The notes under the pieces: model-generated
Database searches by the model: none
The model's input: only the letters and a program-made list of their open reading frames with translations
What the model was told of the DNA's origin: nothing
Position numbers and translations under genes: made by a program
Shown here: piece after piece, positions 1 through 8,969 of the stretch
How the letters are laid out: each line of letters begins with the position of its first letter
Numbering within the stretch: the first letter of the stretch is position 1
From: Luteipulveratus mongoliensis
GTDB taxonomy: Bacteria > Actinomycetota > Actinomycetes > Actinomycetales > Dermatophilaceae
Direction: 5' to 3'
DNA length: 64,000 nucleotides
Assembly: GCF_001190945.1 (NCBI RefSeq)
Contig: NZ_CP011112.1
Location: 2,976,001-3,040,000 of the forward strand

Positions 1-318
1 AAGAACGCCTACTTCACCTGCCCCTGCATCCCGGGTGAGCTGATCAAGGACTTCGCGACCCAGTACAAGACGGTCTCCGGCAACAAGGAGCCCGGCACGT
101 ACTCGGTCGAGGGTTACGACGCCACGGCGATCCTGCTGAGCGGTATCGACAAGGGCAAGGTCACGCGTCCGGCGCTGAAGGACTTCGTCAAGACCTACGA
201 CGGCCAGGGCCTCAGCAAGAAGTACAAGTGGGATGACAAGGGCGAGCTCGCGGAGCTGCCCGTCTACGGCTACCGCGTCGACAACGGCAAGATCGTGTCG
301 GTCGGAGTCATCGACTGA
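1..318 (+). CDS. Branched-chain amino acid ABC transporter substrate-binding protein, C-terminal part
   Basis: The window opens inside this gene; the last 105 codons are present and end with TGA. The visible part reads like the C-terminal lobe of a periplasmic-binding-fold (Leu/Ile/Val-type) lipoprotein: 'EGYDATAILLSGID', a helix resembling 'RPALKDFVKTYDGQGLSKKYKWDDKGEL' in shorter pieces, and the closing 'VYGYRVDNGKIV' strand common in LivK/UrtA-type proteins. Four permease and ATPase genes of the same transporter follow, so it most likely supplies the extracellular ligand-binding subunit. The cysteines in 'FTCPCIP' are unusual but resemble the 'ACPC' segment of some actinobacterial LivK proteins. 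The ligand cannot be told from this fragment; urea or amides are alternatives to branched-chain amino acids. Confidence 0.85.
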   Translation, partial: KNAYFTCPCIPGELIKDFATQYKTVSGNKEPGTYSVEGYDATAILLSGIDKGKVTRPALKDFVKTYDGQGLSKKYKWDDKGELAELPVYGYRVDNGKIVSVGVID

Positions 319-334
319 TCTCGTTCGGCATCAA

Positions 335-369
335 CGGGAGGCTCGCCCGCAATTCGGGCGGGCCTCCCG
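335..369 (+). terminator. Hairpin between the binding protein gene and livH
   Basis: A GC-rich inverted repeat (CGGGAGGC...CGCCCG, loop CAATT, then CGGGCG...GCCTCCCG) lies 16 bases after the stop codon. No T tract follows, so it may be an attenuator or mRNA-stabilising hairpin that sets binding-protein expression above that of the permeases, rather than a full terminator. Confidence 0.6.
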
Positions 370-402
370 TCTCTCCGTCACCATTCAGGAGGCTCCAACT
401 CC

Positions 403-1401
403 GTGCACACCTTGCTCATTGCCGCTGACGAACCGTGGATCACCTTCGACTGGGCCGCTCTCGGCGACAGCTTCCTAGGCGCCACCTTCGACGGTCTGAC
501 CTTCGGCGCGATCTACGCGCTCGTGGCTCTCGGTTACACGCTGGTCTACGGCGTGCTCAACCTGATGAACTTCGCTCACTCGGAGGTGTTCATCACCGGC
601 GCGTACGCCGTCGTCTTCACCTTGAGTGCCCTTGGATTCGGTGCTTCGCCACCCAATCTCAGCGCTCTTGAGATCGCGCTCAACCTGATTCTGGCGTGCC
701 TCGCGGCCATGGCTGCGGCGGCTGCGGTGGCCTTCCTGCTCGAGCGGATCGCCTATCGGCCGCTGAGACGAAGAAATGCGCCACGCCTGGTCTTCCTGAT
801 CACCGCCATCGGCATGTCCTTCGTCATCCAGAACCTCTTCTTCTGGCGGCGTGGAGCGACTGCCGAGCCGGCCGTCATCATGTTCCAGCCGAAGGCGGTC
901 TTCGACATCGGCGGCACCCTGATCTACTCGGACACCCTCATCATCGTCAGCGCCGCCATCGTCATGATGGTCGGCGTCGACCAGCTGATCCGGCGGACGA
1001 AGATCGGCCGCGGTATTCGTGCGGTCGCGCAGGACCCGGACACCGCGACCCTGATGGGCGTCAACCGGGAGCGCATCATCGTGTCGACCTTCGTCATCGG
1101 TGGTGTCCTCGCCGGGGCGGCCGCGCTCTTCTACGTGATGAAGGTGCCTTCGGGAGTCGTCTACAACGGCGGCTTCATCCTCGGCATCAAGGCCTTCACC
1201 GCGGCAGTGCTCGGCGGTATCGGCAACGTGCGCGGTGCACTGCTCGGTGGTCTGCTGCTGGGCGTCATCGGCAACTACGGCCAGATCCTGCTCGGCAACG
1301 GTCAGTGGACTGACGTCGTCGCGTTCGTCGTCCTCGTCCTGGTCCTGATGGTGCGGCCCGAGGGCATCCTCGGCAGCAACCTGGCGAAGGTGCGCGCATG
1401 A
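403..1401 (+). CDS. livH: Branched-chain amino acid ABC transporter permease LivH
   Basis: 332-residue polytopic membrane protein of the LivH family, one of the two permeases that form the channel. The family signature is clear: 'GLTFGAIYALVALGYTLVYGVLNLMNFAHSE' (in pieces) near residues 30-60, and the cytoplasmic 'GRGIRAVAQDPDTATLMGVN' loop near 205-225 that contacts the ATPases. The GTG start is chosen because AGGAGG (387-392) lies 10 bases upstream and the short N-terminus precedes the first helix. Its stop overlaps the livM start (ATGA), so the two are translationally coupled. Confidence 0.93.
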   Translation: MHTLLIAADEPWITFDWAALGDSFLGATFDGLTFGAIYALVALGYTLVYGVLNLMNFAHSEVFITGAYAVVFTLSALGFGASPPNLSALEIALNLILACLAAMAAAAAVAFLLERIAYRPLRRRNAPRLVFLITAIGMSFVIQNLFFWRRGATAEPAVIMFQPKAVFDIGGTLIYSDTLIIVSAAIVMMVGVDQLIRRTKIGRGIRAVAQDPDTATLMGVNRERIIVSTFVIGGVLAGAAALFYVMKVPSGVVYNGGFILGIKAFTAAVLGGIGNVRGALLGGLLLGVIGNYGQILLGNGQWTDVVAFVVLVLVLMVRPEGILGSNLAKVRA

Positions 1402-2564
1402 GCTCCCCGATCGAAGACGCAGCGGCTACGCAGTCACACCTGGACGACCAGGCAGAGGGCAAGCGCCCCAGCCGATTCGCCGGTCTGGGCCGCTGGTGGA
1501 ACGGTCTCGAGCGCTGGCAGCAGTGGGGCGTGCTGGCTATCGGGGCAGTGCTGATCTATCTGCTCCCGGTCATCAACCCGCCGCTGATCACCAGCGAACC
1601 GTCGACGGACTTCCCGATCACCTGCGCCAACATGGCGATCTACGCGTTGGCCGCATTGGGCCTGAACGTCGTGGTCGGCCAGGCCGGCCTGCTCGATCTG
1701 GGATATGTCGGCTTCTTCGCGGTCGGCGCCTATGTCGCAGCGTTGTGGACGAGCAGCGACTCCACGTTCGTGCACCTTCCGTTCCTCTGGACGTTGCCCC
1801 TGGCCATGATCGTGACGGTCTTCTTCGGCATCATCCTGGGCATACCAACGCTGCGGTTGCGCGGTGACTATCTGGCGATCGTCACCCTCGGGTTCGGTGA
1901 GATCATCCGCTTGCTGGCGACGCTCATCCCCGCGCTGCACGGACAGACGGGCTTCCAGAACATCGGAGCCCCTCCGGGCACCAGCGATGACGGCAACCCG
2001 ATCTTCGCCAACAACAAGGGCATTCCTTGGTACTGGCTGACGGTCAGCGTCATCATTTTGATGATGCTGCTCCTGGGCAACCTGGAGCGATCGCGAGCCG
2101 GCCGCGCCTGGATTGCCATCCGGGAAGACGAGGACGCCGCCGAGATCATGGGTGTGCCGACCTTCAAGTTCAAGCTCTGGGCGTTCGGCATCGGAGCTGC
2201 TCTGGGTGGTCTGTCTGGCGCGCTTTTCGCGGGCCTGAACGGCTTCGTCAACAACCAGAAGTTCGACGTGCAGACCTCGATGCTGTTCCTCGCAGCGGTG
2301 GTCCTCGGCGGCGCAGGCAACAAGTTCGGTGCCGTGCTGGGTGGTGCGCTGATCGCGTACATCCCGTTGCGATTCACCGGTCTGGCCGAGTACAAGATCC
2401 TCATCTTCGGGATCATCCTGGTGCTGCTGATGATCTTCCGGCCACAAGGTCTGTTCGGTGCCCGCAACCACCTGCTCGCCTATGCGAGCAGAGCCCGTAA
2501 GTGGTTGACCAATCGAGAATCGCCAACGGGACCCGTCGAGACGGCGAAGGAGTCCGGCTCATGA
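1398..2564 (+). CDS. livM: Branched-chain amino acid ABC transporter permease LivM
   Basis: 388-residue second permease. It has a ~50-residue hydrophilic N-terminus, then about nine membrane segments, with the LivM hallmark '[26 protein letters not shown]' (in part) near residues 85-115 and the ATPase-facing '[21 protein letters not shown]' loop (in part) near 235-255. It starts in a 4-base ATGA overlap with livH and ends in another with livG. Together with LivH it should form the transmembrane pore for uptake of branched-chain amino acids or related amides. Confidence 0.93.
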   Translation: MSSPIEDAAATQSHLDDQAEGKRPSRFAGLGRWWNGLERWQQWGVLAIGAVLIYLLPVINPPLITSEPSTDFPITCANMAIYALAALGLNVVVGQAGLLDLGYVGFFAVGAYVAALWTSSDSTFVHLPFLWTLPLAMIVTVFFGIILGIPTLRLRGDYLAIVTLGFGEIIRLLATLIPALHGQTGFQNIGAPPGTSDDGNPIFANNKGIPWYWLTVSVIILMMLLLGNLERSRAGRAWIAIREDEDAAEIMGVPTFKFKLWAFGIGAALGGLSGALFAGLNGFVNNQKFDVQTSMLFLAAVVLGGAGNKFGAVLGGALIAYIPLRFTGLAEYKILIFGIILVLLMIFRPQGLFGARNHLLAYASRARKWLTNRESPTGPVETAKESGS

Positions 2565-3475
2565 GCACACCCGCGGGCACGACGCCCGACGAGCAGCCAG
2601 ACGTCATCGAGACCGAGCACCCGGACGCTCCGCCGCCTCTGGACTCGGAGGTCGCACAGGTCGTCGCGCCCGACCGCGACATCGAGGTCGCGGTCGGCGA
2701 CAACCTGGTCGAGATCCGCGATCTGACCGTCACCTTTGGTGGTCTCACCGCGCTCGACTCGGTCAGCTTCGACATCCGCCGTGGCGAGATCCTCGGTCTG
2801 ATCGGTCCCAACGGTGCTGGCAAGACGACCTGCTTCAACGCGATGACGGGCGTCTACAAGCCAAGCGCGGGATCGGTCGAGCTCGAGGGCCATAACCTCG
2901 GCGGCCGCAAGCAGCACGTCATCACCCGCCTCGGCCTGGCCCGGACGTTCCAGAACATCCGGCTCTTCGGGCAGATGACGGCGCTGGAGAACGTCGCGGT
3001 CGGGCTGGACGCCCGGCACAAGACCAGCGTCCCCGGCGCAGTGTTCCGCTCTCCCCGCCACCGGCGCGAGGAGCAGGACACGATCGAGCGTGGCATGGCC
3101 TTGCTGGAGTTCGTCGGGATCGCCGACAAGGCCAGGGACCTGGCCCGCAACCTCCCGTACGGCTATCAGCGGCGCCTCGAGATCGCGCGGGCCCTCGCGA
3201 CCGAGCCCAAGCTGTTGTGCCTTGACGAGCCGGCCGCCGGCTTCAACCCGGCGGAGAAGGACGAGCTGATGGCGCTCATCCGGACGATCCGGGACGACGG
3301 CTACACCGTGCTGCTCATCGAGCACGACATGCGGCTCGTCATGGGCGTCACCGACCGGATCGTGGTGCTGGAGTTCGGCAAGAAGATCGCCGAGGGCAGC
3401 CCGCAGGAGATCAGAGAAGACCCGAAGGTCATCGCGGCCTACCTGGGAGAGGAGTCCGACGATGGCGCTGCTTGA
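2561..3475 (+). CDS. livG: Branched-chain amino acid ABC transporter ATPase LivG
   Basis: 304-residue ABC ATPase. Walker A 'GPNGAGKTT' is at residues 82-90, the signature region is the LivG-type '[15 protein letters not shown]', and Walker B is '[10 protein letters not shown]', followed by the switch His in 'LLIEHDM'. The ATG at 2561 overlaps the livM stop as ATGA and is preferred over an in-frame upstream codon at 2501 that would lie inside livM. The first ~48 residues are an acidic, proline-rich extension absent from typical LivG (about 250-260 residues); its role is unknown. It overlaps livF by 14 bases. Confidence 0.93.
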   Translation: MSTPAGTTPDEQPDVIETEHPDAPPPLDSEVAQVVAPDRDIEVAVGDNLVEIRDLTVTFGGLTALDSVSFDIRRGEILGLIGPNGAGKTTCFNAMTGVYKPSAGSVELEGHNLGGRKQHVITRLGLARTFQNIRLFGQMTALENVAVGLDARHKTSVPGAVFRSPRHRREEQDTIERGMALLEFVGIADKARDLARNLPYGYQRRLEIARALATEPKLLCLDEPAAGFNPAEKDELMALIRTIRDDGYTVLLIEHDMRLVMGVTDRIVVLEFGKKIAEGSPQEIREDPKVIAAYLGEESDDGAA

Positions 3476-4175
3476 GGTCGACAACATCTCCGTCCACTAC
3501 GGGCGGATTCAGGCCATCCACGACATGTCACTGAAGGTCGAGGAGGGCGAGATCGTGAGTCTGATCGGTGCCAACGGCGCCGGCAAGACCACGACGATGC
3601 GCACACTGGCCGGGCTGCTCAGCCTGTCCGGCGGCTCGATCCGTTTCGAGGGTGACGACATCTCCAAGATGAAGGGTCACACCCGCGTGGCGCGAGGTAT
3701 CTCGCTCACGCCGGAGGGCCGTGGCATCTTCCCCGCCATGACCATCATGGAGAACCTCGACATGGGTGCCTACGCGCTCAAGGACAAGTCCAAGATGAAA
3801 GAGGACTTCGAGCGCGTCTTTGACCTGTTCCCGCGGTTGAAGGAGCGGCAGAAGCAGCTCGGCGGCACGATGTCCGGCGGAGAGCAGCAGATGCTCGCGA
3901 TCGGTCGGGCGCTGATGGGTCATCCCAAGGTGCTGCTGCTCGACGAGCCGTCGATGGGCCTGGCCCCGCAGTTCATCCGGCAGATCTTCTCGATCATCAA
4001 GCAGGTCAACGACCAGGGCACGACGATCCTGCTCGTGGAGCAGAACGCCAACCAGGCGCTGGCCAAGGCAGACCGGGCGTACGTCCTGGAGACCGGCCGG
4101 ATCACGCACACCGGCACCGGCAAGGAGCTCCTCGCCAACCCGGCGATCAAGGAGGCCTACCTCGGCGCTGCCTGA
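3462..4175 (+). CDS. livF: Branched-chain amino acid ABC transporter ATPase LivF
   Basis: 237 residues, the normal LivF length. Walker A 'GANGAGKTT' (36-44), signature 'MSGGEQQMLAIGRAL', Walker B 'VLLLDEPSMGL' and the switch His replaced by Gln-Asn in 'LVEQNANQAL', as is usual in LivF. It pairs with LivG as the heterodimeric motor of the importer. It is the last gene of the operon and faces the convergent DUF554 gene 29 bases away. No clear hairpin was seen in that gap. Confidence 0.93.
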   Translation: MALLEVDNISVHYGRIQAIHDMSLKVEEGEIVSLIGANGAGKTTTMRTLAGLLSLSGGSIRFEGDDISKMKGHTRVARGISLTPEGRGIFPAMTIMENLDMGAYALKDKSKMKEDFERVFDLFPRLKERQKQLGGTMSGGEQQMLAIGRALMGHPKVLLLDEPSMGLAPQFIRQIFSIIKQVNDQGTTILLVEQNANQALAKADRAYVLETGRITHTGTGKELLANPAIKEAYLGAA

Positions 4176-4204
4176 GCGCGTACGTCCTCGTCGTCGCCCG
4201 CCGG

Positions 4205-4963
4205 TCACCGGAAGGCGGCGACGAGGGCTGTCAGGAGGGGTGCGACGACGATCGCGGGCAACATGTCACCGACCGGGATCTCGCGAATCCGTAGCAGCCG
4301 CAGGCCGATTCCCACGAGCAGCAACCCGCCGGTGGCGGTCAGCGCCGCGATGTGAGCGTCCGGCAGCACCGATCCGAGCAGCACACCGAGCACGGTGAGC
4401 GAGCCTTGGATCACCGCCACGGACAGAGCGGACATCAGCACTCCGATGCCGAACGTCGACGCGAACGCCAGCGCGGCGAATCCGTCCAGCACGGACTTCA
4501 GGACCAGCTGGTCGATACCGCGACCGAGGCCGTCGCTCAGGGTGCCCAAGATGGTCAGCGGGCCCACGCAGAACAGCAACGACGCCGTCATCCAGCCTTC
4601 GATGAAGCGTTCCCGCTCGGCATGCCCGCCGCCGTCGTGGCGCATCCGTCTCTGCAGCACACCGGCCAGTCCTTCGAGCCGGCGCTCGATCTGGAGCAAC
4701 GAGCCGGCGATCGAACCGATGAGCAGGCTGCCGAGGACGATCAGTACCGGCGCACCGTCACCGACGGTGTCCTCGAGCGACGGCGCCGTCACCTGATAAG
4801 CGGACAGAGCAGCCATCAGCAGGGTGACCAGGCCGAGGCAGTCGGTCACGACTGAACGGGTGCGCTCAGGTAGCCGATGACCGACAAGCATGCCGAGTGA
4901 GGCGCCAAGGAGCACGGTTGCGACATTGATGACGGTGCCGAAACCGGGAAAGGGACTGTCCAC
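4205..4963 (-). CDS. DUF554 family membrane protein
   Basis: 252-residue polytopic membrane protein of the DUF554 (YdfK/YqgA) family. Recognisable features are the N-terminal 'GFGTVINVATVLLGASLGMLVG' region (in part), the glycine-rich 'CVGPLTILGTLSDGL' segment and the 'KSVLDGFAALAFASTFGIGV' segment. The molecular function of the family is not established; transport is a common guess. It starts with GTG at 4963. A -10-like TAGGGT on the reverse strand (4972-4977) lies 8 bases upstream and no ribosome binding site is visible, so the mRNA is probably leaderless. Convergent with livF and unrelated to it. Confidence 0.85.
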   Translation of the reverse strand: MDSPFPGFGTVINVATVLLGASLGMLVGHRLPERTRSVVTDCLGLVTLLMAALSAYQVTAPSLEDTVGDGAPVLIVLGSLLIGSIAGSLLQIERRLEGLAGVLQRRMRHDGGGHAERERFIEGWMTASLLFCVGPLTILGTLSDGLGRGIDQLVLKSVLDGFAALAFASTFGIGVLMSALSVAVIQGSLTVLGVLLGSVLPDAHIAALTATGGLLLVGIGLRLLRIREIPVGDMLPAIVVAPLLTALVAAFR

Positions 4964-4971
4964 GAGTGCTC

Positions 4972-4977
4972 ACCCTA
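4972..4977 (-). promoter_or_regulatory. -10 box of a probable leaderless promoter (DUF554 gene)
   Basis: Reverse-strand TAGGGT sits 8 bases before the GTG start. This TANNNT-to-start spacing is the typical actinobacterial leaderless arrangement and recurs in this window. Confidence 0.5.
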
Positions 4978-5135
4978 CGGCGGGGTAAGACGTCCACCAG
5001 CGGTGCTCTACGCTGCGGGTGAACGGTGGGTTCCGCCGTGAATTTCCACCACCCCATTCGTATCTCACCGGATCGTGCGACGGCGTACTCTGACGCCTTG
5101 TAGCACGTCCGAACCGCCCTCGTGAGGAGGAGCTG

Positions 5136-5723
5136 TTGTCCCGGTCCCCGGTCTCAGTCAGTCGTGTCGGCGTGGACGACGAGCAGGCGTTCGCTCCGTT
5201 GTGGATCGAGTCGCGCGTGGCCGTCGGTCAGACCGCTGACTGGGCGCGTCGTGCCGTGCGCGAGGGTCGCATCCGGGATGCGTTGCTACGAGACGATATT
5301 CGCATTTACGTCGCCAAGGCGGATGGTGCGCAGCTCGGTTTCGTCGTCGTCACTCATAGCCCGCTGTCTGGTCTGAATGACGACGCCGCCGCGTGGATCG
5401 ACCAGCTGTGGGTCGATCCGGCCCATCGGCGTACGGGCGTGGCTCGTGAGCTCCTTCGGATGGCCGCGCGCTATGCCGAGTACATCGGCGCCAACCAGCT
5501 GGTCTCCTGCGTCCCGGCTCAGGAGAAGGACAGCAACCGCTACTTCGCGCGCCTCGGATTCGCTCCGTCGGTGACTAGCCGTTCGACGTCCCCGGGCGCC
5601 CTGCGCCGTCGCCTCGCGGGCGACGAGCAGGAGTCGACCTCAGAGGCCGTCGTACGCCGTCGCCGGTCCTTGCGGGCCCGCACCGCCGCCCGCGTCGGGC
5701 TGGCGCGCGGCACCGGCATCTGA
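5136..5723 (+). CDS. GNAT family N-acetyltransferase
   Basis: 195-residue acetyltransferase of the GNAT fold. The acetyl-CoA-binding motif A appears as 'IDQLWVDPAHRRTGVARELLRMAARYA' (in pieces) around residues 88-115, with the R/Q-x-x-G-x-A/G pattern as 'RRTGVA'. A later 'NRYFARLGFAPS' strand-helix closes the fold. The TTG start is chosen because a strong GAGGAGGA (5124-5131) lies 4-5 bases upstream. The last ~50 residues form a strongly basic tail ('RRRLAGDEQE', 'RRRRSLRARTAARVG') outside the fold. The substrate is unknown. It is convergent with the thioesterase gene, 8 bases apart. Confidence 0.85.
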   Translation: MSRSPVSVSRVGVDDEQAFAPLWIESRVAVGQTADWARRAVREGRIRDALLRDDIRIYVAKADGAQLGFVVVTHSPLSGLNDDAAAWIDQLWVDPAHRRTGVARELLRMAARYAEYIGANQLVSCVPAQEKDSNRYFARLGFAPSVTSRSTSPGALRRRLAGDEQESTSEAVVRRRRSLRARTAARVGLARGTGI

Positions 5724-5731
5724 GGCGCCGC

Positions 5732-6181
5732 TCAGGTCGCCCTGCTGGGCGTGTCACGCAGGACGCAGGTGATCCTGCTGGTGTTCACCCGACGACCCTC
5801 GTCGTCCACGATCGTGACGTCGTAGCTCGCGACCGACCGTCCCTCCGAGAGCGGTGTCGTCGTCGCGGTGACATAGCCGCTACGGACTCCTCGGTGATGG
5901 GTGGAGTTGATGTCCAGACCCATGGCCACTCGACCCTCGCCGGCGTGGATGGCCGCAGCGACCGACCCGACCGTCTCCGCCAGGACCACGCTCGCCCCGC
6001 CGTGCAGCAGGCCGTACGGCTGGGTGTTGCCCTTGACGGGCATCCGCGCCACGACGCGGCCCGGGCTGACGTCGAGAAACTCGATGCCCATGGTCTCTGC
6101 GAGGGTGCCTTGATTCATCGCGTTCATCTGGCTCAGTGCCTCAGCAGTCTGGGCGTCGGTCGACGAGCTCGGGTCTGTCAT
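5732..6181 (-). CDS. PaaI family hotdog-fold thioesterase
   Basis: 149-residue hotdog-fold protein. It carries the PaaI/YdiI-type segment 'PYGLLHGGASVVLAETVGSVAA' (in part; residues ~65-85), including the 'HGG' turn, and 'GLDINSTHHRGVRSGYVTATTTPL' (in part) with the conserved substrate-channel residues. The likely role is hydrolysis of acyl-CoA thioesters such as hydroxyphenylacetyl-CoA or menaquinone-pathway 1,4-dihydroxynaphthoyl-CoA; which one cannot be told. The ATG at 6181 has an AGGA 9 bases upstream and is preferred to one six codons earlier. Divergent from polA with ~45 bases between starts. Confidence 0.87.
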   Translation of the reverse strand: MTDPSSSTDAQTAEALSQMNAMNQGTLAETMGIEFLDVSPGRVVARMPVKGNTQPYGLLHGGASVVLAETVGSVAAAIHAGEGRVAMGLDINSTHHRGVRSGYVTATTTPLSEGRSVASYDVTIVDDEGRRVNTSRITCVLRDTPSRAT

Positions 6182-6214
6182 GGCTACACGTCCTGTCATG
6201 TCGGTTCCGACCCA

Positions 6215-6220
6215 TAGGCT
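6215..6220 (+). promoter_or_regulatory. -10 box of a probable leaderless promoter (polA)
   Basis: TAGGCT lies 7 bases before the polA GTG and no Shine-Dalgarno sequence is present between them, so translation probably begins at or near the 5' end of the mRNA. Confidence 0.5.
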
Positions 6221-6227
6221 TTCATGC

Positions 6228-8906
6228 GTGAAGCGGCTCCTCCTCCTCGACGGACACTCCCTTGCCTACCGCGCGTTCTTCGCGCTCCCGGTCGAGAACT
6301 TCTCGACCACGACCGGCCAGTCGACCAATGCGGTCTACGGGTTCACCTCGATGCTCATCAACGTGCTGCGCGACGAGGAGCCCACCCACATCGGAGTGGC
6401 GTTCGACGTGTCGCGCCAGACCTTCCGGGCGGAGGAGTACGCCGAGTACAAGGCGGGTCGGTCCAAGACGCCCGATGAGTTCAAGGGCCAGGTGTCCCTC
6501 GTGCACGAGGTGCTCGACGCGCTGCGCGTGCCGTATGTCGAGGTGGCGGGCTTCGAGGCCGACGACATCATCGCGACGCTGACGACCCGAGCAGTTGCGG
6601 CGGACTTCGACGAGGTGCTGATCTGCTCGGGTGACCGTGACGCGATCCAGCTGATCAACGACAGGGTCACGCTGCTCTACCCGCGCAAGGGGGTCTCGGA
6701 CCTGGCGCGGATGACGCCGACAGCGGTCGAGGAGAAGTACGGCGTGCCACCCGAGCGCTACAGCGACCTCGCCGCCATGGTCGGGGAGACCTCGGACAAC
6801 CTGCCGGGGGTGCCCGGTGTCGGTCCCAAGACCGCGGCCAAGTGGATCAACCTCTATGGCGATCTCGCGGGTGTGGTCGACCATGTCGGTGAGATCAAGG
6901 GCAAGGCGGGGGAGGCGCTGCGCGAGCACCTCGACGGCGTGCTGCGCAACCGTCGCCTCAACCAGCTGGTGCTCGACATGCCGCTGGACATCACGGTCGA
7001 TGAGCTCGAGCGCCGCACCTGGGACCGCGACGAGGTCCACACGGTCTTCGACGGCCTGGAGTTCCGGGTGCTGCGCGACCGGCTCTTCGAGACACTCAAG
7101 GCGGTCGACGCCGAGGCCGAGGAGGCCGTCGAGGTCGAGGGCGAGACGCTGGCCCCCGAGCAGGTGGCGGCCTGGATCACGGAGCACCTGCCGCCCGGCG
7201 AGCGTGCCGGGGTGCACCTGGCCGGCACCTGGTCGCGTGGCACCGGCGATGCCCACGGACTGGCCGTTGCCGCGCCGGCCGGCACGGCGGCGTACGTCGA
7301 CCTGACCGAGCTGACGCCCGACGCTGAGGCGGCGTTGAGCGCCTGGCTGAGCGACGCGGAGCGACCCAAGGCGTGGTACGACGCGAAGGGCCCTCTGCAG
7401 GCCCTCGCCGCCCGGGGGTTCGAGGTGCGCGGGCTGACCAGTGACACCGCCCTGGCGGCCTATCTGGTACGCCCGGACCAGCGCTCGTACGACCTCACCG
7501 ACCTCGTGCTGCGCTACCTCAAGCGTGAGCTCAAGGGGGTCGAGCCGGCGGACGGCCAGGGTCTGCTCGACCTCGGTGATACCGGCACGAGCGAGGAAGC
7601 TGTTGCGGCGATGCAGCGTGCCCAGGCGGTCGCTGATCTTGCCGTCGCGCTGGACGAGGAGCTCGCGCGCACCAACGGCACCGGCCTGCTGGCCGACATC
7701 GAGCTCCCGCTGGTCGGTGTCCTGGCGACGATGGAGCGCGCCGGAATCGCGGTCGACGGTGACGCGATGGAGTCGCTCGAGAGCGACTACGCCGACGGGG
7801 TGCGTGAGGCGCAGCAGGATGCTTTCGAAGCCATCGGTGGGGAGCAGATCAACCTGGGGTCACCGAAGCAGCTCCAGGTGGTGCTGTTCGAGACGCTCGG
7901 CATGCCCAAGACCAAGAAGACCAAGACCGGCTACACAACGGATGCCGATGCGCTGACCGACCTCTACACCAAGACCGAGCACCCTTTCCTGGAGGCGCTG
8001 CTGCGGCACCGCGACTCCTCGCGGCTGCGGGTCACGGTCGAGGGCCTGATCAAGTCGGTCGCCGATGACGCGCGCATCCACACGACCTACCAGCAGACCA
8101 TCGCGGCCACGGGTCGGCTGTCCTCGACCGAGCCCAACCTGCAGAACATCCCGATCCGCACCGAGGCCGGTCGCCGGATCCGCGAGGTGTTCGTGGTGGG
8201 CGATGGCTATGAGTCGCTGATGTCGGCCGACTACAGCCAGATCGAGATGCGCATCATGGCTCACCTGTCCGGTGACGAGGGGCTGATCGAGGCGTTCCGG
8301 ACGGGGGAGGACCTGCACCGGTTCGTCGGGTCGCGGGTCTTCGCGGTGGAGCCCGAGGACGTCACGCTCGAGATGCGCGCCAAGATCAAGGCGATGTCCT
8401 ACGGCTTGGCCTACGGGTTGTCCGCGTTCGGGCTGTCCAAGCAGCTGACGATCAGCACCGAGGAGGCCAGCGGGCTGATGGACGAGTACTTCGCTCGTTT
8501 CGGCGGCGTCCGTGACTACCTCAAGGAGATCGTCGCCGACGCGCGCAGCACGGGCTACACCGAGACGATGCTGGGCCGGCGCCGCTACCTGCCCGACCTC
8601 AACTCCGACAACCGGCAGCGGCGTCAGATGGCGGAGCGGATGGCGCTCAACGCCCCGATCCAGGGCTCGGCAGCGGACATCATCAAGCTCGCGATGCTGC
8701 GCGTGGACCGTGCGCTGCAGGAGTCCGAGGCGAAGTCACGGATGCTGCTGCAGGTACACGACGAGCTCGTGCTCGAAGTCGCTCCGGGCGAGCGCGACGA
8801 CCTCGAAAAGCTGGTCCGGACCGAGATGGGCGCGGCCGTCGAGATGGACGTGCCGCTGGACGTCAGCGTCGGCGTCGGCGGCTCCTGGCACGACGCCGCA
8901 CACTGA
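6228..8906 (+). CDS. polA: DNA polymerase I
   Basis: 892-residue family A DNA polymerase for repair synthesis and Okazaki fragment maturation. The N-terminal 5'-3' exonuclease domain (1-~300) has 'LLLDGHSLAYRAFFALP', 'EADDIIATL' and the H3TH region 'GVPGVGPKTAAKW'. The polymerase domain shows motif A 'ADYSQIEMRIMAHLSGD', motif B 'RAKIKAMSYGLAYG' and motif C 'LLQVHDELVLEV'. The central exonuclease-like domain lacks the Asp-x-Glu metal site, so proofreading is probably absent, as in mycobacterial PolA. The GTG at 6228 is chosen because the protein family begins at 'KRLLLLDG'; an in-frame ATG at 6180 would overlap the divergent thioesterase gene. Confidence 0.96.
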   Translation: MKRLLLLDGHSLAYRAFFALPVENFSTTTGQSTNAVYGFTSMLINVLRDEEPTHIGVAFDVSRQTFRAEEYAEYKAGRSKTPDEFKGQVSLVHEVLDALRVPYVEVAGFEADDIIATLTTRAVAADFDEVLICSGDRDAIQLINDRVTLLYPRKGVSDLARMTPTAVEEKYGVPPERYSDLAAMVGETSDNLPGVPGVGPKTAAKWINLYGDLAGVVDHVGEIKGKAGEALREHLDGVLRNRRLNQLVLDMPLDITVDELERRTWDRDEVHTVFDGLEFRVLRDRLFETLKAVDAEAEEAVEVEGETLAPEQVAAWITEHLPPGERAGVHLAGTWSRGTGDAHGLAVAAPAGTAAYVDLTELTPDAEAALSAWLSDAERPKAWYDAKGPLQALAARGFEVRGLTSDTALAAYLVRPDQRSYDLTDLVLRYLKRELKGVEPADGQGLLDLGDTGTSEEAVAAMQRAQAVADLAVALDEELARTNGTGLLADIELPLVGVLATMERAGIAVDGDAMESLESDYADGVREAQQDAFEAIGGEQINLGSPKQLQVVLFETLGMPKTKKTKTGYTTDADALTDLYTKTEHPFLEALLRHRDSSRLRVTVEGLIKSVADDARIHTTYQQTIAATGRLSSTEPNLQNIPIRTEAGRRIREVFVVGDGYESLMSADYSQIEMRIMAHLSGDEGLIEAFRTGEDLHRFVGSRVFAVEPEDVTLEMRAKIKAMSYGLAYGLSAFGLSKQLTISTEEASGLMDEYFARFGGVRDYLKEIVADARSTGYTETMLGRRRYLPDLNSDNRQRRQMAERMALNAPIQGSAADIIKLAMLRVDRALQESEAKSRMLLQVHDELVLEVAPGERDDLEKLVRTEMGAAVEMDVPLDVSVGVGGSWHDAAH

Positions 8907-8925
8907 CGGCCGCTCTCCAACAAGC

Positions 8926-8954
8926 AAGGCCCCGCGACCTGGTCGCGGGGCCTT
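8926..8954. terminator. Bidirectional terminator hairpin between polA and the two-helix membrane protein
   Basis: Near-perfect inverted repeat AAGGCCCCGCGACC / GGTCGCGGGGCCTT with a one-base loop in the convergent gap, ending in TTCT. Confidence 0.8.
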
Positions 8955-8969
8955 CTCGATGGTGCTGGG

